Shown here one piece after another: positions 8,185 to 20,196 of a DNA stretch of 64,000 nucleotides. The stretch is from positions 1,264,069-1,328,068 of the forward strand of contig KI301992.1 of NCBI GenBank assembly GCA_000471045.1, written 5' to 3'. The stretch is from an actinobacterium LLX17 (lineage in GTDB: Bacteria > Actinomycetota > Actinomycetes > Propionibacteriales > Nocardioidaceae). Position 1 is the first letter of the stretch; each line of letters begins with the position of its first letter. The position numbers and the translations under genes were made by a program. The notes under the pieces were generated by a model. It did not search any database, was not told the origin of the DNA, and worked only from the letters and a program-made list of their open reading frames with translations.

Positions 8185-10359
8185 GTGACCCACGCACCCG
8201 ACACCCATTCCGAGACCCCCCAGCTCGACTGGACCGAGCGTGATGCGCGCGCCGTGGACACGGCCCGTCTGCTCGCCGTCGACGCCGTGCAGAAGGTCGG
8301 CAACGGACACCCCGGCACCGCCATGAGCCTCGCTCCGGCCGCCTACCTGCTGTACCAGAAGGTCATGCGTCACGACCCCACCGATCCGCACTGGCTCGGT
8401 CGCGACCGGTTCGTGCTCTCGTGTGGCCACTCCAGCCTCACGCAGTACGTGCAGCTGTACCTCGCGGGCTACCCGATGACGCTCGACGACCTCAAGAGCC
8501 TGCGCACGTGGGGGAGCCAGACCCCGGGGCACCCCGAGCACGGCCACACCCCGGGCGTCGAGGTCACCACCGGCCCGCTGGGCCAGGGCATCGCGAACGC
8601 CGTGGGCATGGCGATGGCCGCGCGCCGCGAGCGCGGGCTGCTCGATCCCGAGACCGTCGCCGGCGCGAGCCCCTTCGACCACGACGTCTACGTGCTGGCC
8701 TCCGACGGCGACCTGCAGGAGGGCGTCTCGGCCGAGGCCTCGTCGCTCGCGGGCCACCAGGAGCTCGGCAACCTCACGGTGATCTACGACGACAACAGCA
8801 TCTCGATCGAGGACGACACCGACGTCGCGTTCAGCGAGGACGTCGCCGCCCGCTACGTCTCGTACGGCTGGCACGTCCAGACCGTCGACTGGAAGGCCGG
8901 CGACTCGTACCACGAGGACGTCCCCGCCCTCTGGGACGCGATCCAGGCGGCGAAGGCCGAGACCGGTCGCCCCAGCCTCATCGTGCTGCGCACCATCATC
9001 GCGTGGCCCGCACCCACGGCTCAGAACACGGGCGCCTCGCACGGCTCGGCGCTCGGCGCCGACGAGGTCGCCGCCACGAAGGACCTGCTCGGCTTCCCGA
9101 CCGATCAGGACTTCGTGGTCGAGGACGCCGTCATCGAGCACACGCGCGGCGCGCGCGACCGGGCCGTCGCCCAGCGTGCCGACTGGGACGCCGCCTACGC
9201 CGCCTGGGCCGACGCCCGGCCCGCGGAGAAGACCCTGCTCGACCGGCTGCTGGCCCACGAGCTGCCCGGCGGCTGGGAGAACGACCTCCCGGTCTACGAG
9301 GCCTCCGAGAAGGGCGTCGCCACCCGCGTCGCCTCAGGTGACTTCCTGACCGCGGCCGCGCCGCACCTGCCCGAGCTGTGGGGCGGCTCGGCTGACCTCG
9401 CCGGCTCCAACAACACGACGCCCAAGGGTGAGCCGTCGTTCCTCCCACCGCAGCGCTCCACCGACAAGTTCAGTGGTGGCTGGCACGGCCGGGTGCTGCA
9501 CTTCGGCATCCGCGAGCACGCGATGGGCTCGATCCTCAACGGCATGGCGCTCCACGGCCCCACCCGTCCGTACGGCGGCACGTTCCTCGTGTTCAGCGAC
9601 TACATGCGTCCGGCCGTGCGCCTGGCCGCACTCCAGGGTCTGCCGGTCACGTTCGTGTGGACGCACGACTCGATCGGCCTGGGTGAGGACGGACCCACTC
9701 ACCAGCCGATCGAGCACCTGGCGGCGCTGCGCGCCATCCCCGGGCTCGACGTCGTCCGCCCGGCCGACGCCAACGAGACCGTCGTCGCGTGGCGCACGCT
9801 GCTCGAGCAGCGTGACCGCCCGGTCGCGCTCGCGCTGAGCCGGCAGAACCTGCCGGTCTTCCCGCGCGACGACGACTGGGGCAGCGCCGACGACACCGCC
9901 AAGGGTGCCTACGTCCTGCGCGAGGCGCCGGGCGGCACGCCTGACGTCGTGCTGGTCGCCACCGGTTCGGAGGTCCAGCTGGCCGTGCAGGCGCGCGAGA
10001 CGCTGGCCGGCGAGGGCATCAACGCCCGCGTTGTCTCGATGCCCTCGCGTGAGTGGTTCGAGAAGCAGGACGCCGGGTACCGCGACAGCGTGATCCCGCC
10101 CGACGTGCGCGCCCGTGTCGCCGTCGAGGCCGGTGTCTCGCTCGGTTGGCGCGACGTCGTCGGCGACGCCGGCCGCATCGTGTCGCTGGAGCACTTCGGT
10201 GCGTCGGCCGACTTCGCGACGCTCTACACCGAGTTCGGCATCACGCCGGAGGCCGTCGTCTCCGCGGCCAAGGACTCCCTCGAGGCCTCCCGGGGCACCG
10301 GCGGCGTGCCGTTCGCGGCCCGCCCGTACGGCCCCGTGATGCCCGACATCTCCCACTGA
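8185..10359 (+). CDS. tkt: Transketolase
   Basis: A thiamine-diphosphate enzyme that moves two-carbon units between sugar phosphates in the pentose phosphate pathway. Conserved parts are [13 protein letters not shown] near the N-terminus, the ThDP motif ASDGDLQEG followed by [14 protein letters not shown], and the pyrimidine-domain segments [19 protein letters not shown] and [20 protein letters not shown]. The 724-residue length is typical. The GTG start at 8185 is placed 8 bases after AGGAGA. It begins the tkt-tal-pgi-pgl operon. Confidence 0.97.
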   Translation: MTHAPDTHSETPQLDWTERDARAVDTARLLAVDAVQKVGNGHPGTAMSLAPAAYLLYQKVMRHDPTDPHWLGRDRFVLSCGHSSLTQYVQLYLAGYPMTLDDLKSLRTWGSQTPGHPEHGHTPGVEVTTGPLGQGIANAVGMAMAARRERGLLDPETVAGASPFDHDVYVLASDGDLQEGVSAEASSLAGHQELGNLTVIYDDNSISIEDDTDVAFSEDVAARYVSYGWHVQTVDWKAGDSYHEDVPALWDAIQAAKAETGRPSLIVLRTIIAWPAPTAQNTGASHGSALGADEVAATKDLLGFPTDQDFVVEDAVIEHTRGARDRAVAQRADWDAAYAAWADARPAEKTLLDRLLAHELPGGWENDLPVYEASEKGVATRVASGDFLTAAAPHLPELWGGSADLAGSNNTTPKGEPSFLPPQRSTDKFSGGWHGRVLHFGIREHAMGSILNGMALHGPTRPYGGTFLVFSDYMRPAVRLAALQGLPVTFVWTHDSIGLGEDGPTHQPIEHLAALRAIPGLDVVRPADANETVVAWRTLLEQRDRPVALALSRQNLPVFPRDDDWGSADDTAKGAYVLREAPGGTPDVVLVATGSEVQLAVQARETLAGEGINARVVSMPSREWFEKQDAGYRDSVIPPDVRARVAVEAGVSLGWRDVVGDAGRIVSLEHFGASADFATLYTEFGITPEAVVSAAKDSLEASRGTGGVPFAARPYGPVMPDISH

Positions 10360-10368
10360 AGGAGCACC

Positions 10369-11457
10369 ATGAACGAACGACTGCAGGCCCTCGGCGACGC
10401 CGGAGTGTCCATCTGGCTCGACGACCTGTCCCGTGAGCGTCTCGCGTCCGGCAACCTGGCGGAGCTCGTGACCGAGCAGGGCGTCGTCGGCGTCACCACC
10501 AACCCGACGATCTTCGCCGCGGCTCTGTCCGACGGTGAGCGGTACGCCGAGCAGGTCGCCGAGCTGAAGGCGCAGGGCCTCGACGTCGACGAGGCCATCT
10601 TCGAGCTCACGTGCACCGACGTGCAGCAGGCGTGCGACGTGCTCCGGCCGGTCTACGACCGCACCGACGGCGTCGACGGTCGGGTCTCGATCGAGGTCGA
10701 TCCGGGCGCGGCCCGCGACACCGACCGGACGGTCGACCTCGCGCAGCGTCTCTGGAAGCGCGTCGACCGGCCGAACCTCCTGGTCAAGATCCCGGCCACC
10801 GAGGAGGGTCTGCCGGCCATCGCCGCGGCGACGGCGAAGGGCATCAGCGTCAACGTCACGCTGATCTTCGCCCTCCAGCGCTACCGCGCCGTGATGGACG
10901 CCTACCTCTACGGCCTCGAGCAGGCCGCCGCCGAGGGTCGCGATCTCTCGCAGATCCACTCCGTCGCGTCGTTCTTCGTCAGCCGGGTCGACTCCGAGGT
11001 CGACAAGCGCCTTCCCGAGGACAGCGACCTGCGCGGCCGCGCCGCCCTGGCCAACGCCCGGCTCGCATACGCGGCGTTCGAAGAGGTCTTCGGCGGGGAG
11101 CGCTTCGCGGCGCTCCGTGACAAGGGTGCCCGGCCGCAGCGCCCGCTCTGGGCCTCGACCGGCGTCAAGGACCCCTCGATGCCCGACACCCTGTACGTCA
11201 CCGAGCTGGTCGTCGCCGACACGGTCAACACGATGCCGGAGAAGACGCTCCAGGCGTTTGCCGACCACGGCGAGGTCCGCGGTGACACCGTCACCGGCAC
11301 CGCCGAGGAGTCCCAGCAGGTCATCGACGGGCTCGAGGCGCAGGGCATCTCCTACGACGAGGTCGTCGCCGCGCTCGAGGTCGAGGGCCTGAAGAAGTTC
11401 GACGACTCGTGGGCCGAGCTCGTGCAGACCGTGACGGATGCGTTGGAGCAGGCCTGA
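10369..11457 (+). CDS. tal: Transaldolase
   Basis: Transfers a dihydroxyacetone unit between sedoheptulose 7-phosphate and glyceraldehyde 3-phosphate. The Schiff-base lysine is Lys140 in [24 protein letters not shown] and GVTTNPTIF mark the N-terminal strands of the barrel. The 362-residue size matches the longer actinobacterial type. The ATG follows GAAGGAG nine bases after the tkt stop, and pgi starts one base after its stop. Confidence 0.97.
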   Translation: MNERLQALGDAGVSIWLDDLSRERLASGNLAELVTEQGVVGVTTNPTIFAAALSDGERYAEQVAELKAQGLDVDEAIFELTCTDVQQACDVLRPVYDRTDGVDGRVSIEVDPGAARDTDRTVDLAQRLWKRVDRPNLLVKIPATEEGLPAIAAATAKGISVNVTLIFALQRYRAVMDAYLYGLEQAAAEGRDLSQIHSVASFFVSRVDSEVDKRLPEDSDLRGRAALANARLAYAAFEEVFGGERFAALRDKGARPQRPLWASTGVKDPSMPDTLYVTELVVADTVNTMPEKTLQAFADHGEVRGDTVTGTAEESQQVIDGLEAQGISYDEVVAALEVEGLKKFDDSWAELVQTVTDALEQA

Positions 11458-11458
11458 C

Positions 11459-13030
11459 ATGGCCGGGGTCGAGATCACGGTCCCCGTCCGCTCGTACGAG
11501 TCGGTGCTGCGACGGCTCGTCGAGGAGTCGTTCGCGTCCCGCCTCGGCGCCCGCGACCCCGACCTCTGGGGCAGCGAGGCGCACGACGAGGCGGCCAAGC
11601 GGCTGGCGTGGGTCGACCTGGCTCGTGCCTCCCGCCCGCTCCTCCCCCGCATCGCCGCCGCACGTACCGACCTGCGCGCTGCGGGCCTCGACCACGTGGT
11701 GCTGTGCGGCATGGGCGGCTCGTCGCTGGCCCCGGAGGTCATCTGCGCGGCAGCTGGCGTCGACCTGACCGTGCTGGACTCGTCCGACCCGGCCATGGTC
11801 CGCGCGGCCGTCGCTGATCGACTCGAGCAGACGGTCGTCGTCGTGGCCAGCAAGTCCGGCGGCACGGTCGAGACCGACAGCCAGCGACGTGCCTACGAGG
11901 ACGCCTTCGAGGCCGCGGGCCGCAAGTCGTCCGACCACATCGTCGTCGTCACCGATCCCGGCTCACCGCTCGACGAGTACGCGACCGCCGCGGGCTACCG
12001 CGTCTTCCGCGCCGAACCCCACGTCGGAGGGCGCTACTCGGCGCTGACCGCCTTCGGCCTCGTGCCGAGCGGGCTGGCCGGCGCACCACTGGCCTCGCTC
12101 CTGGAGCAGGCGGCCGCCGTCCACGACGCCAGCTTCGAGGACTCCGTCGAGAACGAGGCTCTGCGCCTCGGCGTGCTGCTGGGGGTCGCGGCCGACAACG
12201 ACGTCGACAAGCTCGTGCTGGTCGACCACACGGGCCATGGCGTCGGCAACTGGATCGAGCAGCTGGTGGCCGAGTCCACCGGCAAGCACGGTCGGGGCAT
12301 CCTCCCCGTCGTGGTGGCTGATCCGTCGGAGGCTGACCACCTGACCGACGACTGCCTCGTGGTCGCGATCGGCACCTCGCAGGTGCCCGCGGCACCGTCC
12401 GGCTACGCCGCGGCCATGGACCTGCCGCTCGGCGCCCTGATGCTCGTGTGGGAGGTCGCCACCGCGGTGGCCGGCGAGATCCTCGACATCAACCCCTTCG
12501 ACCAGCCGGACGTCGAGGCCGCGAAGCAGGCGGCCCGTGGACTTCTCGGTGACGGGGTGGAGCTACCCGAGCCCGCCGCGGTCGACGACGGCATCGCCAT
12601 CTTCGGCTCGGACGCGACCACCGTCGAGGACGCCGTGGCGCAGCTGCTGGCCAGCGTCGAGGCGCCGCTCGGCTACCTGGCCGTCCACGCCTACCTCGAC
12701 CGCTGGGAGAACGCCGGGCTCGCGGGCGTCCGCGGCCCGCTGCAGCGCAAGGTCGGCCGTCCGGTCACGTTCGGCTGGGGTCCGCGCTTCCTGCACTCCA
12801 CCGGCCAGTACCACAAGGGCGGCACGCCCACGGGCTCGTTCCTGCAGATCACCGCCGAGCCGTCTCCGGACCTGCAGGTGCCGGGCCGCGACTTCACGTT
12901 CGGTCGCTTCATCACCGCGCAGGCCGTCGGTGACGGCTCGGTGCTGGTCGAGCGGGGTCGCCCCGTGCTGCGGCTGCACCTGACCGACGTGCCGGCCGGA
13001 CTGCGACGACTGTGGAAGATCCTCACGTGA
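11459..13030 (+). CDS. pgi: Glucose-6-phosphate isomerase
   Basis: Interconverts glucose 6-phosphate and fructose 6-phosphate, joining glycolysis to the pentose phosphate pathway. SIS-fold sugar-binding motifs are GMGGSSLAPEV and VVASKSGGTVET in the first domain; HTGHGVGNWIEQLVAESTGK is in the second, and QYHKGGTPTGSF lies near the C-terminus. The start chosen is the ATG one base after the tal stop. The protein has 523 residues. Its last codon overlaps the next gene as GTGA, leaving no space for the zwf and opcA genes often found here. Confidence 0.95.
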   Translation: MAGVEITVPVRSYESVLRRLVEESFASRLGARDPDLWGSEAHDEAAKRLAWVDLARASRPLLPRIAAARTDLRAAGLDHVVLCGMGGSSLAPEVICAAAGVDLTVLDSSDPAMVRAAVADRLEQTVVVVASKSGGTVETDSQRRAYEDAFEAAGRKSSDHIVVVTDPGSPLDEYATAAGYRVFRAEPHVGGRYSALTAFGLVPSGLAGAPLASLLEQAAAVHDASFEDSVENEALRLGVLLGVAADNDVDKLVLVDHTGHGVGNWIEQLVAESTGKHGRGILPVVVADPSEADHLTDDCLVVAIGTSQVPAAPSGYAAAMDLPLGALMLVWEVATAVAGEILDINPFDQPDVEAAKQAARGLLGDGVELPEPAAVDDGIAIFGSDATTVEDAVAQLLASVEAPLGYLAVHAYLDRWENAGLAGVRGPLQRKVGRPVTFGWGPRFLHSTGQYHKGGTPTGSFLQITAEPSPDLQVPGRDFTFGRFITAQAVGDGSVLVERGRPVLRLHLTDVPAGLRRLWKILT

Positions 13031-13719
13031 GCGTCCAGGTCGTCGACGACGTCGCGGCCGCGGTCGCTGACCGTCTGACGGTGCACCTCACGGCCCTGCA
13101 GATCGAGGGCCGCACGCCGCGCGTCTGCCTGACCGGTGGCTCGGTCGCCGTCGAGGCCTACGGGCGACTCGCTACCGGCGCGGTCGACTGGCAGGACGTC
13201 GAGCTCTGGTGGGGCGACGAGCGCTTCGTCCCCGCCGGCCACGACGACCGCAACGACCAGCAGGCGCGAGATGCGTTCCTCGACCGGCTCGACATCCCCG
13301 ACGACCACGTGCACGCGATGCCCGCGCATGGCTGCGACCTGTCGATGGCCGACGCGGCCGATGCCTACGCCACGACCCTGCCCGAGGGCGGCTTCGACAT
13401 CGTGCTGCTCGGGGTGGGGCCCGACGGGCACGTGGCATCGCTGTTCCCCGGGTTCGAGCAGGTGCACGAGACCGAGCGACGCGTCGTCGAGGTCTTCGGC
13501 TCCCCCAAGCCGCCCCCGGAAAGGCTCAGCCTGACGATGCCGGTGCTGTGCGACACCGACGAGGTGTGGTTCATGGCCACGGGCGACGGCAAGGCCGAGG
13601 CCGTGGGCCGGGCGCTGGCCGACGACGGCTCGCTCGCCGAGACGCCCGCGCGAGGACCGCGTGGGCGGACGGCGACCCGCTGGTTCCTCGACGCCGCCGC
13701 CGCGTCACACCTGGACTGA
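13027..13719 (+). CDS. pgl: 6-phosphogluconolactonase
   Basis: Hydrolyses 6-phosphoglucono-lactone, the product of glucose-6-phosphate dehydrogenase. Family blocks are VELWWGDERFVP and FDIVLLGVGPDGHVASLFPG. The GTG start shares bases with the pgi stop (GTGA), implying translational coupling. The 230-residue length is typical of the DevB/SOL group. The enzyme's substrate producer, zwf, is not in the window although zwf-opcA is the usual upstream neighbour. Confidence 0.95.
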   Translation: MSVQVVDDVAAAVADRLTVHLTALQIEGRTPRVCLTGGSVAVEAYGRLATGAVDWQDVELWWGDERFVPAGHDDRNDQQARDAFLDRLDIPDDHVHAMPAHGCDLSMADAADAYATTLPEGGFDIVLLGVGPDGHVASLFPGFEQVHETERRVVEVFGSPKPPPERLSLTMPVLCDTDEVWFMATGDGKAEAVGRALADDGSLAETPARGPRGRTATRWFLDAAAASHLD

Positions 13720-13721
13720 CC

Positions 13722-14075
13722 TCAGAAGATGAGCTCGCCGGACTTGCGGCGGGTGCGCAGCATCGAGAGGGCCTCGTCGAGGATCTCCTTCGCCTCGTCC
13801 TCGCTGCGACGCTCCTTCACGTAGGCCAGGTGCGTCTTGTACGGCTCGTTCTTGGAGGCCGAGGGACGGTTCGCGGCGTCGACGCCGCTGGGCAGGCCGC
13901 AGCGCGGGCAGTCCCACGACTCGGGAGCCTCGGCCTCGGCGGCGAAGTTCAGCACGGTCTCGTGGTCGTTGGCGCAGAAGTAGACGACACGCTGCCGAGG
14001 AGCGGCCTCGCCGCGCTCGGCCTCTCCCATGGGGCCCGAACCGATGCGGCTGCCCCGGATGGCGCCGGCAGCCAC
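13722..14075 (-). CDS. rbpA: RNA polymerase-binding protein RbpA
   Basis: An actinobacterial transcription factor that binds RNA polymerase and the housekeeping sigma factor and stabilises the open complex. The pattern is complete: AIRGSRIGSG at the N-terminus, APRQRVVYFC, a zinc-ribbon pair ending in CPRCG, then the basic linker and the sigma-interaction helix THLAYVKERRSEDEAKEILDEAL. It has 117 residues. The GTG start shares its G with the secG TAG stop, so translation is coupled. It is the last gene of the long minus-strand run from uvrA. Confidence 0.92.
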   Translation of the reverse strand: MAAGAIRGSRIGSGPMGEAERGEAAPRQRVVYFCANDHETVLNFAAEAEAPESWDCPRCGLPSGVDAANRPSASKNEPYKTHLAYVKERRSEDEAKEILDEALSMLRTRRKSGELIF

Positions 14076-14311
14076 TAGTTGCTCACCTTCAGGAGCAGCC
14101 CGAGGGCGATGACCGCGACGGCCCACACGACGGCGATGCCGATCGTGATGCGGTCGAGGTTGCGCTCGGCGACCGACGAGCCCCCGAGGGAGCTCGAGAC
14201 ACCGCCACCGAACATGTCCGACAGCCCGCCGCCCCGGCCCTTGTGCATCAGCACGAGCAGGATCAGCAGAAGGCTGGCGATGACCAGCACGGAGGAGAAG
14301 AGCAGGATCAC
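14075..14311 (-). CDS. secG: Preprotein translocase subunit SecG
   Basis: A 78-residue component of the SecYEG channel. Two hydrophobic segments (residues 2-21 and about 57-75) flank the characteristic MHKGRGGGLSDMFGGG loop. Starts at GTG, 15 bases after the tpiA stop. The tpiA-secG-rbpA order is common in actinobacteria. Confidence 0.95.
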   Translation of the reverse strand: MILLFSSVLVIASLLLILLVLMHKGRGGGLSDMFGGGVSSSLGGSSVAERNLDRITIGIAVVWAVAVIALGLLLKVSN

Positions 14312-14326
14312 GGTGGGACTTTCGTG

Positions 14327-15124
14327 TCAGGAACCGGACAGGTCCGGATGGGCGTGGAACCGGGCGATGCCGGCGAACTCCTCCGCCTGGAGGCTGGCGC
14401 CGCCGACGAGAGCCCCGTCCACGTCGGTTTGGGTCATGATCGCCGCGACGTTCGCCGCCTTGACCGACCCGCCGTAAAGGATACGCAGTCCCTCGGCCGC
14501 TTCGGACGAGAAGGTCTCCGCGACACGCGTACGGATGGCCGAGCAGACCTCTTGGGCGTCGTCGGGCGTGGCGACCTCGCCGGTGCCGATGGCCCACACG
14601 GGCTCGTAGGCGACGACGAGTCCGCCGACCTGGTCGGCCGTGAAGCCCGCCAGCGATCCGTCCAGCTGCGCCAGGGTGAACGCGACGTGCTCACCGGACT
14701 GACGCACCTCCAGGCCCTCGCCGACGCACACGATCGGCGTCATGCCGGCAGCCAGCGCGCGGCCGGCCTTGGCGTTGACGACCTGGTCGGACTCGGCGTG
14801 GTGCTCGCGACGCTCGGAGTGACCGACGACCACGTACGAGCATCCGAGCTTGGCCAGCATGGCGGCCGAGATCTCGCCCGTGTAGGCGCCTCCATCGTGC
14901 TGCGAGACGTCCTGCGCGCCGTAGCGGATGGCCAGGTGGTCACCGTCGACCAGCGTCTGCACGCTGCGGAGGTCGGTGAACGGCGGGATGACGACGACCT
15001 CGGCCTTCTCGAAGTCGTGCTTCTTGTCCTGCAGCGTCCAGGCGAGCTTCTGCACCAGGACGACGGCCTCCTGGTGGTTGAGGTTGCTCTTCCAGTTGCC
15101 GGCCATCAGGGGCGTGCGGGTCAT
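14327..15124 (-). CDS. tpiA: Triosephosphate isomerase
   Basis: Interconverts dihydroxyacetone phosphate and glyceraldehyde 3-phosphate. The substrate-binding lysine is Lys12 in MAGNWKSN, the catalytic histidine is in VVGHSERRE, and the catalytic glutamate is in [12 protein letters not shown]. The phosphate-gripping segment [12 protein letters not shown] is intact. With 265 residues it has family length, and it overlaps pgk by four bases (ATGA). Confidence 0.97.
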   Translation of the reverse strand: MTRTPLMAGNWKSNLNHQEAVVLVQKLAWTLQDKKHDFEKAEVVVIPPFTDLRSVQTLVDGDHLAIRYGAQDVSQHDGGAYTGEISAAMLAKLGCSYVVVGHSERREHHAESDQVVNAKAGRALAAGMTPIVCVGEGLEVRQSGEHVAFTLAQLDGSLAGFTADQVGGLVVAYEPVWAIGTGEVATPDDAQEVCSAIRTRVAETFSSEAAEGLRILYGGSVKAANVAAIMTQTDVDGALVGGASLQAEEFAGIARFHAHPDLSGS

Positions 15125-16314
15125 GAGTCCTCCAGGATCGCGAGTCCGGGAAGGGTCTTGCCCTCCAGGTACTCCAGGCTGGCGCCACCGCCGGTGGAGA
15201 TGTGGCCGAAGGCGGAGTCGTCGAAGCCGAGCGTACGCACGGCCGCGGCCGAGTCACCACCGCCGACGACCGACAGGCCATCGGTCTGCGTGAGGGCCTC
15301 GGCCACCGCGCGGGTGCCCTCGGCGAACGCGGGGAACTCGAAGACGCCCATGGGGCCGTTCCAGAACACCGTGCTGGCACCGCGGACGATCTCGGCGAAG
15401 CGTGCCGCCGAGTCGGGGCCGATGTCGAGCCCCATCTGGTCGGCCGGGATGGCGTCGGCCGCCACCACGGTGGCCGGGGCCTCGGCGGAGAACTCCGGTG
15501 CCACGACCACGTCGGTCGGCAGCACGAGGTCGACACCCTGCGCCGCCGCGCGCTCCATGTACTCGCGGGCGACGTCGAGCTGGTCGGCCTCGAGCAGTGA
15601 CGAACCGACGTCATGACCCTGAGCGGCGAGGAACGTGAAGACCATGCCGCCACCGATCAGCAGCGCGTCGGCCTTGTCGAGCAGGTTGTCGATGACGCCC
15701 AGCTTGTCGGAGACCTTGGAGCCGCCGAGCACGACGACGTACGGGCTCTCGGGGCTGCTGGTGAGCCGCTGCAGGACCTCGACCTCGGCCTGCACCAGTC
15801 CACCGACGGCGTGCGGCAGGCGCGAGGCGACGTCGTAGACGCTGGCCTGCTTGCGGTGCACCACGCCGAATCCGTCGGAGACGAAGACGTCGGCCAGGGC
15901 CGCCAGCTCATCGGCGAAGGCACCGCGCTCGGCGTCGTCCTTGCTGGTCTCCCCCGGGTTGAACCGGACGTTCTCGAGCACGGCGACCTGACCGTCCTGG
16001 AGCGCCGCGACCGTGCGCTGCGCCTCCTTGCCGACGGTGTCACCGGCGAACAGCACCGGCTGCCCCAGCAGCTCGGCCAGACGCTCGGCGACCGGGCGCA
16101 GCGAGTACGCCGGGTCCGGGGCGCCCTTCGGGCGACCGAGGTGCGCCACGACGAGCACCCGCGCGCCGGCCTCGACCAGGCGACGGATCGTGGGCACGCT
16201 CGCGCGCACCCGACCGTCGTCGGTGATGGTCGAACCGTCCAACGGCACGTTCAGGTCGCTGCGGACCAGGACGCGCTGGCCCGTCAGGTCACCCAGATCC
16301 GAGAGCGTCTGCAC
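15121..16314 (-). CDS. pgk: Phosphoglycerate kinase
   Basis: Makes ATP from 1,3-bisphosphoglycerate in glycolysis. The N-domain motif [13 protein letters not shown], the hinge region [17 protein letters not shown] and the C-domain nucleotide site [11 protein letters not shown] are all present. It has 397 residues. It starts one base after the gap stop and overlaps tpiA, so gap-pgk-tpiA are expressed together. Confidence 0.97.
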   Translation of the reverse strand: MQTLSDLGDLTGQRVLVRSDLNVPLDGSTITDDGRVRASVPTIRRLVEAGARVLVVAHLGRPKGAPDPAYSLRPVAERLAELLGQPVLFAGDTVGKEAQRTVAALQDGQVAVLENVRFNPGETSKDDAERGAFADELAALADVFVSDGFGVVHRKQASVYDVASRLPHAVGGLVQAEVEVLQRLTSSPESPYVVVLGGSKVSDKLGVIDNLLDKADALLIGGGMVFTFLAAQGHDVGSSLLEADQLDVAREYMERAAAQGVDLVLPTDVVVAPEFSAEAPATVVAADAIPADQMGLDIGPDSAARFAEIVRGASTVFWNGPMGVFEFPAFAEGTRAVAEALTQTDGLSVVGGGDSAAAVRTLGFDDSAFGHISTGGGASLEYLEGKTLPGLAILEDS

Positions 16315-16315
16315 G

Positions 16316-17365
<1,050 letters not shown>

Positions 17366-17371
17366 GCGAGT

Positions 17372-18352
17372 TCAGTCGTCGTCGGTGTCGTCGGGCAGGC
17401 CCGCCTCGGTGCCCGGCAGCCCGAGGTCGGACGCCCGCTTGTCGGCCATCGCGAGCAGGCGACGGATGCGACCGGCGATGGCGTCCTTCGTCAGCACCGG
17501 CTCGTGCAGCTGCCCGAGCTCCTCCAGGCTGGCCTGACGGTGCTCGACCCGCAGGGTGCCGGCCATGCGGAGGTGGTCGGGCACCTCGTCGCCGAGGATC
17601 TCGAGGGCGCGCGCCGCGCGGGCACCGGCGGCCACGGCAGCCCGCGCCGAACGCCGCAGGTTGGCGTCGTCGAAGTTGGCCAGGCGGTTGGCCGTCGCGC
17701 GCACCTCGCGGCGCATGCGGCGCTCCTCCCAGGCCAGCAGGGTCTCGTGGGCGCCCAGGCGAGTGAGCAGCGCGCCGATGGCCTCGCCGTCACGGATGAC
17801 CACGCGGTCGAGTCCACGCACCTCGCGGGCCTTGGCACCGATGCCCAGACGGCGACCGGCGCCGACGAGCGCCAGCGCGGCCTCAGGACCGGGGCAGCTG
17901 ACCTCGAGCGCGGACGAACGTCCCGGCTCGGTCAGCGACCCGTGGGCCAGGAAGGCACCACGCCAGGCAGCCACGGCGTCGCACGAGGCGCCGCCGACGA
18001 CGGCCGGGGGCAGGCCGCGGACGGGACGTCCCCCACCGTCGACGAGACCGGTCTGCAGCGCGAGCGCGTCGCCGTCCTTGGCGACCCGGACGACGTAGGT
18101 GGTGGTCTTGCGGAGACCGTTCGGCTGCATGACCAGGACGTCGCTGGCGTGGCCGTAGATCTCGGCGATGTCCTTGCGCAGGCGGCGAGCAGCGGCCCCC
18201 GTGTCGAGCTCGGCCTCGACGACGACCTTGCCGGACACGATGTGCAGTCCCCCCGCGAAGCGCAGCAGGGTCGCGACCTCCGCCTTGCGGCAGCACGCCT
18301 TCGTGATGGAGGTGGCCGCGAGCTCGGACTTCACCTGTGAGGTCATCGCCAT
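17372..18352 (-). CDS. whiA: Sporulation/cell division transcriptional regulator WhiA
   Basis: A DNA-binding protein with a degenerate homing-endonuclease (LAGLIDADG-like) N-domain and a C-terminal helix-turn-helix. The start [12 protein letters not shown], the pair [21 protein letters not shown], the centre [21 protein letters not shown], and the C-terminal [26 protein letters not shown] region are all characteristic. In Streptomyces WhiA works with WhiB in sporulation septation; in non-sporulating actinobacteria it is retained, probably for cell division. It lies in the conserved rapZ-yvcK-whiA order. Confidence 0.95.
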   Translation of the reverse strand: MAMTSQVKSELAATSITKACCRKAEVATLLRFAGGLHIVSGKVVVEAELDTGAAARRLRKDIAEIYGHASDVLVMQPNGLRKTTTYVVRVAKDGDALALQTGLVDGGGRPVRGLPPAVVGGASCDAVAAWRGAFLAHGSLTEPGRSSALEVSCPGPEAALALVGAGRRLGIGAKAREVRGLDRVVIRDGEAIGALLTRLGAHETLLAWEERRMRREVRATANRLANFDDANLRRSARAAVAAGARAARALEILGDEVPDHLRMAGTLRVEHRQASLEELGQLHEPVLTKDAIAGRIRRLLAMADKRASDLGLPGTEAGLPDDTDDD

Positions 18353-18361
18353 GCGGTCACT

Positions 18362-19339
18362 CTATGCCCGCCCCAGAAACGATCCGAAGGCCGCAGCGAG
18401 GCGTTCGGCGTCGTGCTGGTCGCTGTCCGCGGCACGGGCGACGTCGGCCACCTCGAGGCGCGCACCGAGCCGCTCGGCGGCCCGCGCGAGCTGCCCCGTG
18501 TCGTCGACGCTGCTGCGATCGGCGAGCACGACGTCGAGCCGCAGCTCGGGGGCGTGGGCCGACAGGACGTCGAGGTGACCCGTGGCGTCGAGACCCGCGG
18601 TCTCGCGGTCACCGCGCAGGTTGAGCACCAGGGCGCGCTGCGCGTCGGTGGCCACCAGGGCGTCGCGAAGCTCCGGGACCAGCAACGTGGGCATGACGCT
18701 GGTGAACCACGACCCCGGCCCGACGACGACCCAGTCGGCGTCCCGCACCGCCGCCACGGCCTCGGGGCACGCCGGCGGGTCCTGCGGGTCGAGCCGGACG
18801 CTGACGACCTGACCGCCGGCCCCGGCGACCGACGACTGCCCGCGCACGACGGTGAGCCGACCCGGCGCCGACTCCATGACGACGTCGGCCTCGATGTCGA
18901 GCGGCACCGCCGCCATGGGCAGCACCCGCCCCTGGGAACCGAGCAGCTCGCCCACGAGGTCGAGCCCCTCGACGTGGCCGCCCAGGATGTCCCAGACCGC
19001 TGCGATCAGCAGGTTGCCGGTGGCGTGACCGGCGAGCGGTCCATCACCCGGGAATCGATGCTGCAGCACGGCCGCCCACCGACGTCCGCGGTCGTCGTCA
19101 CCACTCAGCGCCGCCAGCGCCATGCGGAGGTCGCCCGGCGGCAGGATGCCGAGCTCGCGGCGGAGCCGCCCGGACGACCCACCGTCGTCGGCCACCGTGA
19201 CGATGCCGGTGAGGTCGGTGTGCAGGCGCCGCAGAGCCGTGAGGCTGGCAGCGAGACCGTGGCCACCGCCGAGGGCGGCCACGCGTGTTGGATTTTGCCG
19301 CCCAGGGCCCGGCACCCCTGCCGCTACCGGGGCGCTCAT
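18362..19339 (-). CDS. yvcK: YvcK/CofD-family gluconeogenesis factor
   Basis: A UDP-sugar-binding protein of the CofD-like fold that affects cell shape and growth on gluconeogenic carbon sources in other bacteria. The motifs are VAALGGGHGLAASLTALR, IVTVADDGGSSGRLRRE and LPPGDLRMALAAL, then VVGPGSWFTSVMPTLLVPELRDAL in the second half. It has 325 residues and overlaps rapZ by four bases. The order rapZ-yvcK-whiA is widely conserved in Gram-positive bacteria. Confidence 0.93.
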   Translation of the reverse strand: MSAPVAAGVPGPGRQNPTRVAALGGGHGLAASLTALRRLHTDLTGIVTVADDGGSSGRLRRELGILPPGDLRMALAALSGDDDRGRRWAAVLQHRFPGDGPLAGHATGNLLIAAVWDILGGHVEGLDLVGELLGSQGRVLPMAAVPLDIEADVVMESAPGRLTVVRGQSSVAGAGGQVVSVRLDPQDPPACPEAVAAVRDADWVVVGPGSWFTSVMPTLLVPELRDALVATDAQRALVLNLRGDRETAGLDATGHLDVLSAHAPELRLDVVLADRSSVDDTGQLARAAERLGARLEVADVARAADSDQHDAERLAAAFGSFLGRA

Positions 19340-20196
19340 TCGCGTCCCAGGTCGCGGTGCACGACGAGCGTCTTCACCCCGTGGTCGCGCAGCCGCTCGG
19401 CGAAGGCCTCGGACATCGCCACGCTGCGGTGGCGTCCACCGGTGCAGCCGATGGCGATGCTGATGAAGTGCTTGTCCTCGCGGAGGAACCCGTCGGTCAG
19501 CAGAGCGACCAGGTCGACGTAGCGCGACAGGAACTCCTGCGCCCGTGGCTGGCTGCGCACGTGGTCGCGCACCGGCTGGTCGAGCCCGCTGAGCGGACGC
19601 AGGGCCGTGTCCCAGTACGGATTGGGCAGGAAGCGCATGTCGGCCACCATGTCGGCGTCGATCGGGATGCCGTACTTGAACCCGAACGACATGACCGACG
19701 CCCGCAGGCCTCGGTCGCCGGGGCGCTCGAAGGCCGCCCGCAACCGCTGGCCCAGCTGGTGGACGTTGAGGCTCGTGGTGTCGACGACGAGGTCGGCGCG
19801 TCCGCGGACGCGCCGAAGCAGCTCACGCTCGAGGAGGAAGCCGTCCATCAGCCGACCCTCGAGGCTCAGCGGATGGGGTCGGCGGGCCGCCTCCTGGCGT
19901 CGCACCAGCACCTCGTCGGCGGCCTCGAGGTACAGCACCCGTGCCGTGACGCCGCGGTCACGGAGTCGTTCGGTGGCGGCGTCGAGCTCGCCGAAGAACG
20001 ACCGCGACCGGGCGTCGACGACGACGGCCAGCAGGTCGATGTCGGAGTCCTCGATCGTCGAGATGGTCTGGTCGAGCAGCACGGGCGGCAGATTGTCGAT
20101 GACGTAGTAGCCGAGCTTCTCGAGGACCTTGGCCGCAGTGCCGCGACCGGCACCGGTCATGCCCGTGACGAGCACGAACTCACTGAGGCTGCTCAC
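19336..20196 (-). CDS. rapZ: RNase adapter / nucleotide-binding protein RapZ
   Basis: A P-loop protein. In Escherichia coli RapZ guides RNase E to a small RNA controlling glucosamine-6-phosphate synthesis; the actinobacterial role is unclear. Walker A is GMTGAGRGT at residues 12-20, followed by [19 protein letters not shown]. The C-domain has [23 protein letters not shown] and [21 protein letters not shown], both hallmarks. The GTG start overlaps the uvrC stop as GTGA, giving 286 residues. Confidence 0.93.
   Translation of the reverse strand: MSSLSEFVLVTGMTGAGRGTAAKVLEKLGYYVIDNLPPVLLDQTISTIEDSDIDLLAVVVDARSRSFFGELDAATERLRDRGVTARVLYLEAADEVLVRRQEAARRPHPLSLEGRLMDGFLLERELLRRVRGRADLVVDTTSLNVHQLGQRLRAAFERPGDRGLRASVMSFGFKYGIPIDADMVADMRFLPNPYWDTALRPLSGLDQPVRDHVRSQPRAQEFLSRYVDLVALLTDGFLREDKHFISIAIGCTGGRHRSVAMSEAFAERLRDHGVKTLVVHRDLGRE

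Noticed and set aside
9334-11865. Very long minus-strand open frame opposite tkt and tal
   Set aside because: Its translation is low-complexity, Arg/Gly/His/Asp rich, and matches antisense reading of GC-rich codons; tkt and tal on the other strand are certain.
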